Origin: JAAZBV01 sp964499695
GTDB lineage: Bacteria > Desulfobacterota > DSM-4660 > Desulfatiglandales > HGW-15
DNA: 64,000 nt
Reading direction: 5' to 3'
NCBI GenBank assembly: GCA_964499695.1
Contig: CAZCMD010000006.1
Span: forward strand, 3,356 to 67,355
Numbering within the stretch: position 1 is the stretch's first letter; each line of letters opens with the position of its first letter. The notes beneath the pieces were generated by a model that was given only the letters and a program-made list of their open reading frames with translations, had not been told where the DNA came from and did not search any database. Shown one piece after another: positions 1 to 9,030 of the stretch. Position numbers and translations under genes: made by a program.

Positions 1-280
1 GGCAGACCTTTATCAGGTGTTTTCCGGGTGGGTTGAACCTGAACCGGTTGTAAAAGGTTGCGACACCATACACCTCGGATGAAGAGATACCGGTATGATC
101 AGCCACAAGCCTTATGGCATCCCTTGAAAGATATGAGTATCTATCCTGGATCATCCGGAGGATCGGTATAAGGGCACTCCGATTTTTTTCAAAGATTTGC
201 AGCCCCTGTTTTATCTCATCGATCATCAGCTCTTCCTGCACTTTTATTTTCTTTTCCACTTCCGCATCAGACAGATTCAT
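1..280 (-). CDS. NuoE/HndA-like thioredoxin-fold [2Fe-2S] subunit, 3' end cut by window edge
   Basis: The reverse strand reads from an ATG at 278-280 to the window edge and gives the first 93 residues of a 24-kDa-type NADH dehydrogenase or hydrogenase subunit. Diagnostic are the helical N-terminal domain, the stretch GVATFYNRFRFNPPGKH and the beginning of the first [2Fe-2S] cysteine motif (IKVC at the edge). In this family the protein passes electrons between NAD(P)H and a flavoprotein partner, either in complex I or in soluble bifurcating hydrogenases and formate dehydrogenases. Partner genes would lie to the left, outside the window, so the complex cannot be named. Family assignment is firm; the exact subtype (NuoE, HndA, HoxE) is open. 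Confidence 0.8.
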   Translation of the reverse strand, partial: MNLSDAEVEKKIKVQEELMIDEIKQGLQIFEKNRSALIPILRMIQDRYSYLSRDAIRLVADHTGISSSEVYGVATFYNRFRFNPPGKHLIKVC

Positions 281-385
281 GTTTCACTCACAGGTATCAT
301 TATCAGGTCTGTGTAAAATAAAAATACAGCCATAATGATTATTAAAATAAATTTCCCTTTTCCCCAAAAAAACCGGAAGAATTTA

Positions 386-414
386 TTGACATACCATATA
401 TTGTACCTTAGAAT
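386..414 (+). promoter_or_regulatory. Sigma70-type promoter for nrdJ
   Basis: TTGACA at 386-391, a 17-base spacer and TAGAAT at 409-414 make a near-consensus sigma70 promoter. It points at nrdJ, whose ATG is about 185 bases downstream. Confidence 0.65.
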
Positions 415-437
415 GCGTCCCATTCAATATAAGGGAA
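391..437 (+). promoter_or_regulatory. Putative tandem NrdR boxes overlapping the nrdJ promoter
   Basis: The 16-mer at 391-406 (ATACCATATATTGTAC) matches 12 of 16 positions of the NrdR-box consensus acaCwAtATaTwGtgt and lies in the spacer of the nrdJ promoter. Exactly 31 bases downstream, at 422-437, is a weaker match (about 9 of 16, with an intact CAATATA core). NrdR, the ribonucleotide reductase repressor, typically binds paired boxes about three helical turns apart. Position and spacing support the call; the second box is weak. Confidence 0.45.
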
Positions 438-604
438 TATTAATAATTTAATACATCCGTGAAAAACATGGTCAAAGACTTGATAACATGGCAGTCTATT
501 GTTGTTTCATAGGATGATTTTTCTTTTTCACCAGGGAAAAACGATACATTTTAAAACTAATATCAAATATGGGCACAGTCAATTTATTTTATGGAGGGTG
601 GTAA

Positions 605-3100
605 ATGGGGCATCAGAGTAAATTCCTTGTGACAAAAGACGGCACTTTTGACCTTGCAGCTTACAGATGGGATGATAACCTCTTTTCAGATATGTTAATT
701 AGAGAGAGTTCCATAGACAGCTCATGTGCGATGGATATAAGCAGGGCACTCAGGGAAGAGATCCATCAGATGGACCTTAAGACCATAACAATCCCCCTCC
801 TGGAAGAGATTGTCGAGGCAAAGCTACTGGAATACGGCCTTAAAAAAAATACACCCATAAAACTGGAAGGCTCCTTTTTTCTTAAAGAAAAGATAAATTT
901 ATCTGAAAATGCCTATACTGTTTTAAAAACCAGATATCTAAAAAAGGACAGCAATGGGAACGTTGTTGAAACACCCGAACAATTGTTTAAAAGGGTGGCA
1001 CACCATATCGCCCTCGCTGAAAAGAAATATGGCGACGAGACCTCCATCGAAAAGGTTGAGGAAAATTTCTATCGCATGATGACTGAATTCAGGTTTCTGC
1101 CCAACTCGCCCACACTTATGAATGCAGGAAGACATCTGGGCCAGCTTGCCGCATGCTTTGTACTTCCGGTAGAAGACAGCATGGATGCCATCTTTGATTC
1201 TTTAAAAAATGCGGCCCTGATACATAAGTCAGGAGGCGGCACCGGGTTTTCATTTTCCAGGCTCCGTCCTGTAAGAAGCAGGGTTGGCACAACAGGGGGT
1301 GTAGCATCAGGCCCTATATCCTTTATGAAGATATTCAATACTGCAACAGAGCAGGTCAAACAGGGCGGCACGAGAAGAGGCGCCAATATGGGGATACTGA
1401 GGGTCGACCACCCCGATATCATGGAATTTATCTACTGTAAACGGGACAATAAGGAATTAAACAACTTTAATATCTCGGTAGGTGTTACTGACAAATTCAT
1501 GCAGGCATTAAAGACCGGCAGCAACTATGACCTGATAGACCCCAGGGATAACCGCAAGGCAGGTGAGATGAGCAGCACAGAGGTCTATAACGCACTTTTA
1601 ACACAGGCATGGCAGAATGGAGATCCGGGGATAGTTTTCCTTGATCGGATCAACAGAGATAACCCAACACCGGAACTCGGCGAAATAGAGAGCACAAACC
1701 CGTGCGGTGAGCAGCCCCTTCTTCCGATGGAGGCATGTAACCTTGGCTCTATTAATCTCGCTAAATATGTTATTGAGAATCAGGAAGAGCCCAAAATAGA
1801 CTATGAAGGGTTAAAGGAGTTAGTCTGGTGGAGCGTCAGGTTTCTGGATAACACCATTGATATGTCAAAGTATCCCCTGCCCGAGATAGATGCAATGGTA
1901 AAGGGTAACAGGAAGACAGGACTTGGCATTATGGGTTTTGCAGATATGCTTTACCAGCTTAAGATACCATACAACTCGGAAAAGGCCCTTGAAACCGCTG
2001 AAGAGGTTATGAATTTCATACAGACGGAATCACATGAGGCATCAAAATTTCTGGCCGAGGAACGTGGTGTATTTGAAAACTTCAATTACAGCATCTTCAA
2101 AAACCAGGAGAACAAGAGATATAGAAATGCAACCACTACCACAATCGCTCCTACAGGCACTTTAAGCATACTGGCAGGATGCTCCAGCGGTATAGAACCC
2201 CTCTTTGCATTAAGCTTTGTAAGGAGGGTTATGGACAATAATATCCTCGCCGAGGTTAACCCCTACTTTGAGTCAGTTGCCAAAGAAAGGGGTTTTTACA
2301 GTGACGAGCTCATGGATATAATTGCCAAAAAAGGCTCTATTCATGGTCTGAAACAGATCCCCAAAGATGTAAGGGAGTTATTTGTAACAGCCCATGATGT
2401 TACCCCTGAATGGCACATCAGGATGCAGGCGGCTTTCCAGAAATATACAGACAATGCAGTCTCAAAAACAGTGAACCTGCCAATGGATGCCACAGTTGAT
2501 GATGTTAAAAAGGTCTATAACACCGCCTACGAACTCGGGTGCAAGGGGGTTACAATCTACAGGGATGGAAGCAAAGAGAATCAGGTACTGAGCTTCAGTG
2601 ACAAAGAGAAGGAGAAAACGGCCCTGGGGGTTGCAGACATAAGGGAACGGCCTGAGACCCTTGAAGGTTTTACATCAAAGATGATGACAGGCATGGGGAA
2701 TTTGTATGTTACAGTAACTGAAATGAATGGCAGACCATTTGAGGTTTTTGCCACAATTGGAAAATCAGGAAGGTCAACCACTGCCAAGGCAGAGGCCATA
2801 GGCCGTCTTGTTTCACTTGCCCTTAGATCCGGTATAGAGCTGGAAAAGATAGTTAAACAACTGGAGGGTATTGGAGGGGAATATCCGATCTTCCAAAAGG
2901 ACGGGCTTGTGCTTTCTATCCCGGATGCAATAGGCCGCATACTGAGAAACAGATACCTGAATGGCAAAGCCAAAACCGGCACAGCGTCAAATTCCTCAAA
3001 CACCTTGCTAGGAGAAAAATGCCCTGAATGCGGGCAGGCCATCAGTTTTGAAGAGGGTTGCATGACATGTCATTTCTGCGGTTACTCAAAATGCGGATAG
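605..3100 (+). CDS. nrdJ: Adenosylcobalamin-dependent (class II) ribonucleoside-diphosphate reductase
   Basis: Reduces ribonucleotides to deoxyribonucleotides using an adenosylcobalamin-derived radical, so it works with or without oxygen. The 831-residue protein has a short ATP-cone-like N-terminal region (about 5-80), the RNR barrel with ACFVLPVEDS near 183, the glycine-rich KSGGGTGFSFSRL loop, NPCGE (thiyl-radical Cys367 with its Glu partner) and TTTTIAPTGTLS. A TSCPD-type domain follows (about 685-780), and the C-terminus is a zinc-ribbon-like tail, CPECG...CMTCHFCG, that probably relays electrons from thioredoxin. ATG605 has a good Shine-Dalgarno (GGAGGG, 593-598). No nrdB-type radical subunit is adjacent, as expected for class II. 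Likely under NrdR control. Confidence 0.93.
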   Translation: MGHQSKFLVTKDGTFDLAAYRWDDNLFSDMLIRESSIDSSCAMDISRALREEIHQMDLKTITIPLLEEIVEAKLLEYGLKKNTPIKLEGSFFLKEKINLSENAYTVLKTRYLKKDSNGNVVETPEQLFKRVAHHIALAEKKYGDETSIEKVEENFYRMMTEFRFLPNSPTLMNAGRHLGQLAACFVLPVEDSMDAIFDSLKNAALIHKSGGGTGFSFSRLRPVRSRVGTTGGVASGPISFMKIFNTATEQVKQGGTRRGANMGILRVDHPDIMEFIYCKRDNKELNNFNISVGVTDKFMQALKTGSNYDLIDPRDNRKAGEMSSTEVYNALLTQAWQNGDPGIVFLDRINRDNPTPELGEIESTNPCGEQPLLPMEACNLGSINLAKYVIENQEEPKIDYEGLKELVWWSVRFLDNTIDMSKYPLPEIDAMVKGNRKTGLGIMGFADMLYQLKIPYNSEKALETAEEVMNFIQTESHEASKFLAEERGVFENFNYSIFKNQENKRYRNATTTTIAPTGTLSILAGCSSGIEPLFALSFVRRVMDNNILAEVNPYFESVAKERGFYSDELMDIIAKKGSIHGLKQIPKDVRELFVTAHDVTPEWHIRMQAAFQKYTDNAVSKTVNLPMDATVDDVKKVYNTAYELGCKGVTIYRDGSKENQVLSFSDKEKEKTALGVADIRERPETLEGFTSKMMTGMGNLYVTVTEMNGRPFEVFATIGKSGRSTTAKAEAIGRLVSLALRSGIELEKIVKQLEGIGGEYPIFQKDGLVLSIPDAIGRILRNRYLNGKAKTGTASNSSNTLLGEKCPECGQAISFEEGCMTCHFCGYSKCG

Positions 3101-3170
3101 CATTAATAGATATATGGCCATCAACAGGAAAATCCCAGTCAAGTCAAACTATAATACATCACACTAAAAA

Positions 3171-3198
3171 ATAGGCATCACTTTTCAGTGATGCCTAT
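3171..3198 (-). terminator. Rho-independent terminator for the SLBB export gene
   Basis: A perfect 11-base stem (ATAGGCATCAC / GTGATGCCTAT) with a 6-base loop. On the reverse strand it is followed by a run of T (TTTTTAG), so it fits the end of the leftward gene that stops at 3365. It may also help end nrdJ transcription from the other side. Confidence 0.75.
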
Positions 3199-3253
3199 CA
3201 ATAAATCAGAAAAAAATTTAGTTAATTTGACAACATTGTAAAAAGGCAAGTTA

Positions 3254-3323
3254 TCACGCAAAGCCGCAAAGAACACCAAGGAAACAATTTATTCTAAGTA
3301 GTTACCTTTGTGCCTTTGTGTGA
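3254..3323. repeat. Imperfect long inverted repeat with CGCAAAG-type arms
   Basis: Arms of 18 bases, TCACGCAAAGCCGCAAAG at 3254-3271 and CTTTGTGCCTTTGTGTGA at 3306-3323, are complementary at about 15 of 18 positions around a 34-base centre. Each arm carries the short word (A)CxCAAAG twice. It lies between the terminator and the stop codon of the export gene. It looks like an REP/MITE-type intergenic palindrome rather than a gene part; no second intact copy was seen in the window. Confidence 0.45.
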
Positions 3324-3364
3324 GATTCAGCTTTTTTACGAAACCATCATATTTGCATATTTGC

Positions 3365-6274
3365 TTAATCCTCTAATATATCATTCAGTACTCCTGCTGC
3401 CACGGCTAACTGGTAGATAACACTTGTTGTGTCCTTGAAATACTTAAGCCAACTGTATTTAATAACCTTTTTGGGTACAATTATAGTATCACCAGGTTCC
3501 AATTCAATGCCTTTAAAGGAACCGAATCCCCACCTGTGGGCAGAACTGTCCCAGTTAAACAATCCAAATTTTTCCTGTTTTTTACTGATAACAGTACCAT
3601 CGGCCTTTACAACATAAAGTTGACTTTTGTCGGCGCTATCTGTCACCCCACCAACAAGGTTTAGATAATCACCCACATCCTTACCGGATCTATATATAAT
3701 TGCATTCGGGTTATATACCTCTCCTATAATAGATACGGAATCAGGTCTTTTACCGACGACAATCCTGTCACCGGGCCTCATTTCAAGATCATTATCTCCG
3801 GATGGAATAAGTATTGCTTCAGAAATATTTATTACCATACGCCCGGTCGGTTCCGCCTGTTTCAGTTTTTCAAGCATCTCCTTTTTGGCATTAAGTGTCT
3901 GAAGTGCAACACTGGCCTGTGAGGCATCAAGCGATGTATCAGCAGAATAGGCGCTTATAGAAAATATATCCTGTTCAAGCTTTTCTAAATATTCCCTTTT
4001 TCTCTCCGACTGTATCTCTTTTACCGATTCACGGGTAAAGATAGCACCATATGGGTAGGCTTCTTCCGTAAGACCTCCTGCCCTTTCTATTACAGAAGAG
4101 ATTGTTTCACCCTCCTTAAAGCTGTATTCGCCGGGGAACTTGAACTCACCCTCAAGATACGCCTTTTTTTCAAGAGATGTTTTATACTTGGGAATCTCCC
4201 TAATAAAAACCTTATCATCTTCCTGGAGCACAATATTATCTTCAGGAGATCCTTCTGACGCCATTTTAGGTGAGAAATTTATCTTAATGATATCTGCCCC
4301 TGAATCTCCAGTAACTACCCGAGTGAGTTCACCCTTTTCCAGGTAAGCATCTTTAGTCGTATTACCCGCAGCAAAAATAAGATCTTTGATTGTCATCTCC
4401 TTGTATAACCTGAAGATACCAGGGTTCCTCACTGCTCCACTTATCGATATCTCTGGGATATTCTGCTTTTCCCATGCATTGTAGATAATAATCCTGTCAC
4501 GGTCTTGCAGTGCCAGATTTTGTCCCTCATCCCCATCAAGCATTTTCCCTAGATTAAAAGGCCTGATTTCGGGGTTAAGGTTTGGCGGCACAAGCCTCAG
4601 GATTTCGGCCTGGGGAAGAAAAGACTCAGGTAACAGATAATCATATGAAGGGATTACATCCTTTATTTTCATCCCTTCCTTTAATTCATATTCATTGGGG
4701 TATTTGACATTCCCTTCAAGATAAACAACCTTCTCTATATTCTTATGTACAGGATATATCTTAATAAGGTCACCATCTTTCAGGGTTGTTTTAAGGTTTT
4801 GAGCTGTCTTGTCATTGGATGGATCAATATCAAAGCTGACTACCACCCTTCCTTTCTGTCCCACAATCCTCTCGACAATTACATTCTGAAGATGACTCGT
4901 AGGAAGCAGCCCCCCTGCAAACCCTATTATCTGCTCCAGTGTCTGTCCCTCTTTTATCTCGTATATGGCAGGCCTTTTGACATGGCCGGCAACAGCGACT
5001 GTCGGACCGATAACAGGGACAAATACCGTATAGCCCTGTTTAAGGGTAATATCATCGCCTTTTGCCCCATGAATGAAAAAATCATACAGATCGATTGTTT
5101 TTATAAGTTCGCCATTATTCAGAATACTTATACTCCTCAGCGTGCCGTTCTTATTGGGGCCACCTGAGGCATACAGTGCTGAGACAACAGTGGAAAGAGA
5201 GCTTAAGCTGTATGTACCAGGGCTGTTCAATTCCCCGACCATGAATATATCAACGGACTTAAGGGCATCCATTGTAACATTCATTTTGAAATCCGGATAA
5301 TACTCCTTGAACCGGTTATATAGAAAATCCTTTAATTCAGAGAATGTCAATCCGCTGACTGAGAGTGTCCCCAGCCTGGGAAGGGTAATAGTGCCATCCC
5401 TTGATACTGTCGCATAATGAAAATCCTCAACATTACCCCAGAGATTTATAGTAAAAGAGTCTCCCGGGCCAATATAATACTCACTGCCCACAGGTACGTT
5501 TTTCTCCGGAGTAAAGGATGGGGTGGTAAAAGATGGAGTTAAGGATTGGGTTAAGGACTGGGGCAAAGATGGTTTCTGAATAAAAAAATCATACCCGAAC
5601 TGACGAATCTTTTTATCAATACTTGTCGGAAACTGCCCTGAAAACATCTCTTCAAGCCGTGATATCTCTTTTTCTTCCTCTTTTTTTTCAAGAACACCCG
5701 GAGCCTGAGCAAATTCCTCCTCGCTTATTTCAATCAATGAGGATAATTCAGGATATTTTTCCAGCCATATCTTTTTTTCATCCATGGATAGACTGTTAAG
5801 AAGCCTTGATTTTTCCATGTATCCAAGATTACTGAGGATAACCAACCTGTCCTTATCCTCAATCGTTGTAAAAAGATCAATCTTGTCTTTATCGCCAAGG
5901 GTCTGGAAGATTTTTTGTTTATCCTTGTCTGCAAGGGTAATGAAGAGATCCTTCTTCTGGAAACCGGAAAGATGACTGAACAGATCCTGTCTGTCTTCAT
6001 TATCAAGCGTAGAGAATAACTGGGATAACTCTTCTGTACCCAGGCTGTTTATTATCTCTTCTTTATCAGTTTCGCTTAAAGACCTTTTATACCCGGAATC
6101 CTGAATCCCTGTGCCAAGGGTACTTATGGAAGAAGCCCCTGTTTTTTTCTTTGTGACCTTTTCTGATGTAGATCCTGAAGTCTGTGCAAAAGAATATTGG
6201 AGAAAAAAAATAAAAAAAGTAAATGTAAAAAGTATTATCAACTTTAACCAATTTCGGTATGAAAAAGAAATCAT
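3365..6274 (-). CDS. Polysaccharide export protein with six SLBB-like domains and an N-terminal 12-residue repeat array
   Basis: Outer-membrane or periplasmic exporter of the Wza superfamily, 969 residues. A signal peptide (about 1-31) is followed by eight tandem 12-residue repeats (residues 74-169, pattern LFxxLxDKDKxx), a Glu/Lys-rich linker, a short Ser/Thr/Pro repeat (236-257) and the Poly_export domain that opens with YYIGPGD (266-272). Then come about six SLBB-like domains, each with a G-x(4)-PGxYxxxxG-type core, and a hydrophobic C-terminus (VIYQLAVAAGVL) like that of other exporters in this family. It is about 2.5 times the length of Wza. The Shine-Dalgarno (AAGGTG-like) fits ATG6274. 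No glycosyltransferases are adjacent, so the exported glycan is unknown. The gene lies just downstream of a small Ala/Gly-rich secreted protein in the same orientation. Confidence 0.88.
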   Translation of the reverse strand: MISFSYRNWLKLIILFTFTFFIFFLQYSFAQTSGSTSEKVTKKKTGASSISTLGTGIQDSGYKRSLSETDKEEIINSLGTEELSQLFSTLDNEDRQDLFSHLSGFQKKDLFITLADKDKQKIFQTLGDKDKIDLFTTIEDKDRLVILSNLGYMEKSRLLNSLSMDEKKIWLEKYPELSSLIEISEEEFAQAPGVLEKKEEEKEISRLEEMFSGQFPTSIDKKIRQFGYDFFIQKPSLPQSLTQSLTPSFTTPSFTPEKNVPVGSEYYIGPGDSFTINLWGNVEDFHYATVSRDGTITLPRLGTLSVSGLTFSELKDFLYNRFKEYYPDFKMNVTMDALKSVDIFMVGELNSPGTYSLSSLSTVVSALYASGGPNKNGTLRSISILNNGELIKTIDLYDFFIHGAKGDDITLKQGYTVFVPVIGPTVAVAGHVKRPAIYEIKEGQTLEQIIGFAGGLLPTSHLQNVIVERIVGQKGRVVVSFDIDPSNDKTAQNLKTTLKDGDLIKIYPVHKNIEKVVYLEGNVKYPNEYELKEGMKIKDVIPSYDYLLPESFLPQAEILRLVPPNLNPEIRPFNLGKMLDGDEGQNLALQDRDRIIIYNAWEKQNIPEISISGAVRNPGIFRLYKEMTIKDLIFAAGNTTKDAYLEKGELTRVVTGDSGADIIKINFSPKMASEGSPEDNIVLQEDDKVFIREIPKYKTSLEKKAYLEGEFKFPGEYSFKEGETISSVIERAGGLTEEAYPYGAIFTRESVKEIQSERKREYLEKLEQDIFSISAYSADTSLDASQASVALQTLNAKKEMLEKLKQAEPTGRMVINISEAILIPSGDNDLEMRPGDRIVVGKRPDSVSIIGEVYNPNAIIYRSGKDVGDYLNLVGGVTDSADKSQLYVVKADGTVISKKQEKFGLFNWDSSAHRWGFGSFKGIELEPGDTIIVPKKVIKYSWLKYFKDTTSVIYQLAVAAGVLNDILED

Positions 6275-6514
6275 CGTTAAAACACCTTTCCTTCATTATT
6301 GAGCATAATAGTTATTTTAAAATCGGCCGGATAAATATTACCAAATACCGGTAGGTTTATATATTACGTAAATTCTTTAATCAAGGATTAAACAGCAGGA
6401 TTGCATTAAATAATTACTTGTGAAAAAAGCACCGGCTTTAATAATAATGAGAATAGGAATTTTTTAGATAAGTACAGTACCCTTTTAAGGCAGTGTAAGT
6501 ATACAACAAATTCA

Positions 6515-6541
6515 GGAGGCCTGTATGTATAACAGGCCCCC
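6515..6541 (-). terminator. GC-rich hairpin between the small secreted protein and the export gene
   Basis: Arms GGAGGCCTGT (6515-6524) and ACAGGCCCCC (6532-6541) pair with one mismatch over a 7-base loop, just after the stop codon of the leftward small gene at 6566. The T-run after it is poor on the reverse strand, so it may be a partial terminator or an mRNA-stabilising hairpin that sets unequal expression of the two genes. Confidence 0.45.
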
Positions 6542-6565
6542 TTTAAAAATTTGTTTTAAAAAAAA

Positions 6566-6820
6566 TTAGTGATGATGGTGAGCCGCAGTAGAATCATCAT
6601 CAACAGCTGCTGCCACTGCTACACCAACTGCAACTACTGCTGCTGAAATACCCACAATAGCTGCTGTGCTGAGTCCGGCTGCCCCGCCAGCACCTGCTGC
6701 GCCAGCTGCTGCTGCACCTGATTCAGCTTGGGCAAAGGAAACAGATGAAGTTACAGGTACCAGAATCAACGCCAAAGACAAAATACTAACAACAATCTTC
6801 CATGAAAAACATCTTTTCAT
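6566..6820 (-). CDS. Small Ala/Gly-rich secreted protein with His tail (YjbE-like in style)
   Basis: 84 residues: a clear signal peptide (about 1-31, cut after SFAQA), a low-complexity Ala/Gly segment (AAAAGAAGAGGAAG), a hydrophobic glycine/valine/alanine helix (about 52-72), an acidic DDDS and a C-terminal HHHH. ATG6820 has a strong Shine-Dalgarno (AGGAGGG) and the gene has its own promoter. I know of no catalytic function. Small Ala/Gly/Thr-rich secreted proteins upstream of exopolysaccharide genes (for example E. coli YjbE in yjbEFGH) have the same architecture, so a role in exopolysaccharide production or surface is inferred from layout, not from homology that I can prove. Confidence 0.7.
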   Translation of the reverse strand: MKRCFSWKIVVSILSLALILVPVTSSVSFAQAESGAAAAGAAGAGGAAGLSTAAIVGISAAVVAVGVAVAAAVDDDSTAAHHHH

Positions 6821-6871
6821 CTTAAACCCTCCTAAGGTTAATGTTTAGCCCCTCCCATTCATAAAGCCAGA

Positions 6872-6900
6872 ATTAAATAACAATAATTAAGCATAGTCAA
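6872..6900 (-). promoter_or_regulatory. Promoter for the small secreted protein
   Basis: Reverse strand: TTGACT (6895-6900), 17-base spacer, TTTAAT (6872-6877). It lies about 50 bases upstream of the ATG at 6820. Confidence 0.55.
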
Positions 6901-7108
6901 GCTTTTTTTAATCTGTCTTTTTTCTCGCTTTCTTTTATTGTACATGAAATCACTAATAAGAAGATGAAAAATTTATAATACAGAATCTAAATAAAAGCAA
7001 TAAAAAAACTTAAGCCCCTGCCCCTATATTTAACTTGATATTTCCTGAATATTAATATTACCTTTACTGCAACTTACAAATATTAACTTAATTCACATGA
7101 GGATAAAA

Positions 7109-7633
7109 ATGAAATATTCGACATATAGTTATCTCGCCATTGTTGTTTTAATGATCACATTCTCAGGCTGTGCATCAGGAGAAAACAATACCGGTGGCAA
7201 ACTGGTTTCCGGTCCTGCTGCCAACGATATTGTGAACTATGTAAATCAGGGGCTGATTGCCATTGCAGAGCTTGAACAAAAATCCCTTGAAACTTATGCA
7301 TCGGTTACAGGTGAAAATGCCACGACAGATCAGAAACTACTTGACACCCTGAGAGATTTTATTGTTCCCACCTATAAGAGATTTTTAACCGGACTCAAAG
7401 ATATAAAACCTGAGACACAGGAGGTAAGGAAGGTGCACTCTAGCTACCTGAAGGCCGCCGAATCTACCCTTGAAGGATTTCAAACGCTGATGATCGGGCT
7501 TGAAAACAAGGATCAGAGAGTTATAACACAGGGGAATAAAAAGCTTGAAGAAGGACGTATCGGTATAGAAAGATGGCGAACAGAATTAATGGATCTCTCT
7601 AAAACCCAGGGGGCAGATATAAAGTTTAAATAA
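7109..7633 (+). CDS. Putative lipoprotein, helical, unknown function
   Basis: 174 residues starting at ATG7109, chosen over the ATG 12 bases upstream because GAGGA (7099-7103) sits 5 bases before it and the resulting N-terminus is a clean lipoprotein signal ending in FSGC (lipid-modified Cys21). The rest looks like an amphipathic helical bundle rich in Leu, Glu and Lys, with no recognisable motif. It probably sits in the periplasm anchored by lipid. Only 18 bases separate it from radA, so the two may be co-transcribed, though no functional link is evident. Confidence 0.75.
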   Translation: MKYSTYSYLAIVVLMITFSGCASGENNTGGKLVSGPAANDIVNYVNQGLIAIAELEQKSLETYASVTGENATTDQKLLDTLRDFIVPTYKRFLTGLKDIKPETQEVRKVHSSYLKAAESTLEGFQTLMIGLENKDQRVITQGNKKLEEGRIGIERWRTELMDLSKTQGADIKFK

Positions 7634-7651
7634 GCATAATTTAGCATACTA

Positions 7652-9010
7652 ATGGCCAAACATACTAAAATTATCTATATATGTCAGAATTGTGGATACC
7701 AGACACCAAAATGGCTTGGGAAATGCCCTGACTGCAATCAATGGGACAGTATTGTCGAAGAGATTCTGCATGAACCTGGTAAAACAGGGCTACCTCAAAC
7801 TGCCATGAGCACCCCGCAGGAGATAAACAGTATCACATCTGATCCTGACAGCCGGATCAAAACAGGAATGGAGGAATTCGACAGGGCAATAGGTGGCGGT
7901 ATTGTCCCCGGTTCACTTTTACTCCTGGGCGGAGAGCCAGGCATAGGAAAATCAACCCTGATTCTACAGGTGGCAGGTAAACTTTCCCATCAAAACCGGA
8001 AAACAATATATCTGTCTGGAGAAGAATCTGCTCAGCAAATAAAACTCAGGGCTCAGAGGCTTTCTATCAATTCAGAAAATATTTTTCTGGTCACAGGCAC
8101 ATGTATAGAGGAACTTTTTGATAAGATCAGGGAAATAAAAACAGATCTGCTTGTTGTAGACTCCATTCAGACTACATACACAGATTCGCTTCCATCTGCC
8201 CCGGGGAGCGTAGGCCAGATCCGTGAAGTATCTGCAAAGATCCTTAGATGGACAAAGGAAAACAATATCCCGACCATACTGATCGGTCATATAACAAAGG
8301 AAGGCTCCATAGCAGGGCCAAAAATTTTAGAGCACCTTGTAGACACAGTACTCTATTTTGAGGGAGATGCAAGCCATACCTTCAGGATAATAAGGGCCAT
8401 AAAAAACCGTTACGGTTCAACAAATGAAATCGGCGTATTTGAGATGAAAGAGACCGGCCTTGCACAGGTTGGGAACCCGTCAAGGATATTTCTTGAAGAA
8501 CGTCCTAAAGATGTATCAGGTTCGGTTGTGATCCCATGCCTGGAAGGTACACGACCCCTGCTTCTTGAAATACAGGCCCTTGTTTGCCCCAGCCCCTTCG
8601 GGATGCCAAGAAGAACCGCCATTGGCGTGGATCACAACCGTATTTCACTTTTGGTTGCTGTCCTTGCAAAAAGAATTGGTATCGAAATGGGAGATCAGGA
8701 TATATTTGTAAATGTAGCGGGTGGCCTGAAGGTGGATGAGCCAGCTGCTGATCTGGGAATAGTAACAGCAATGATTTCCAGTTTTCTAAACAAACCTGTT
8801 GACCCTGAAATGGTGGTATTCGGTGAAGTCGGTTTAGCCGGTGAGGTCAGGGGGGTTATCCAGCCTGAAACCAGGATCAAGGAAGCAGAAATAATGGGGT
8901 TTACAAAATGTGTCCTTTCAAAAAGCAACTTTGAAGGGTGCAGGGCACCTCATAATCTAAAATTACACAGCATAAATTCTGTTATGGATTTAACGGATAT
9001 CCTGTTTTAA
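7652..9010 (+). CDS. radA: DNA repair protein RadA
   Basis: RecA-like ATPase that drives branch migration of recombination intermediates. The 452 residues show the complete family plan: C4 zinc finger (Cys11, Cys14, Cys25, Cys28), Walker A GGEPGIGKST (93-102), the RadA signature KNRYGS near 251, and a C-terminal Lon-protease-like domain (about 290-450) without need for the protease residues. Length and order are normal for the family. Confidence 0.95.
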   Translation: MAKHTKIIYICQNCGYQTPKWLGKCPDCNQWDSIVEEILHEPGKTGLPQTAMSTPQEINSITSDPDSRIKTGMEEFDRAIGGGIVPGSLLLLGGEPGIGKSTLILQVAGKLSHQNRKTIYLSGEESAQQIKLRAQRLSINSENIFLVTGTCIEELFDKIREIKTDLLVVDSIQTTYTDSLPSAPGSVGQIREVSAKILRWTKENNIPTILIGHITKEGSIAGPKILEHLVDTVLYFEGDASHTFRIIRAIKNRYGSTNEIGVFEMKETGLAQVGNPSRIFLEERPKDVSGSVVIPCLEGTRPLLLEIQALVCPSPFGMPRRTAIGVDHNRISLLVAVLAKRIGIEMGDQDIFVNVAGGLKVDEPAADLGIVTAMISSFLNKPVDPEMVVFGEVGLAGEVRGVIQPETRIKEAEIMGFTKCVLSKSNFEGCRAPHNLKLHSINSVMDLTDILF

Positions 9011-9030
9011 AGAGGTGTTTCAGTAAAAGA

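Larger units (their letters stand above)
281..604. other. Divergent intergenic region with nrdJ promoter
   Basis: This 324-base AT-rich spacer separates the leftward NuoE-like gene from nrdJ. It holds the promoter and putative NrdR boxes listed separately. The stretch from about 440 to 590 is a long untranslated leader for nrdJ. I looked for a cobalamin riboswitch (B12 box) there because NrdJ needs adenosylcobalamin, and saw none. Confidence 0.6.

Noticed and set aside
430..600. Possible cobalamin riboswitch in the nrdJ leader
   Set aside because: No B12 box or matching stems were found; the leader is AT-rich and unstructured by eye.
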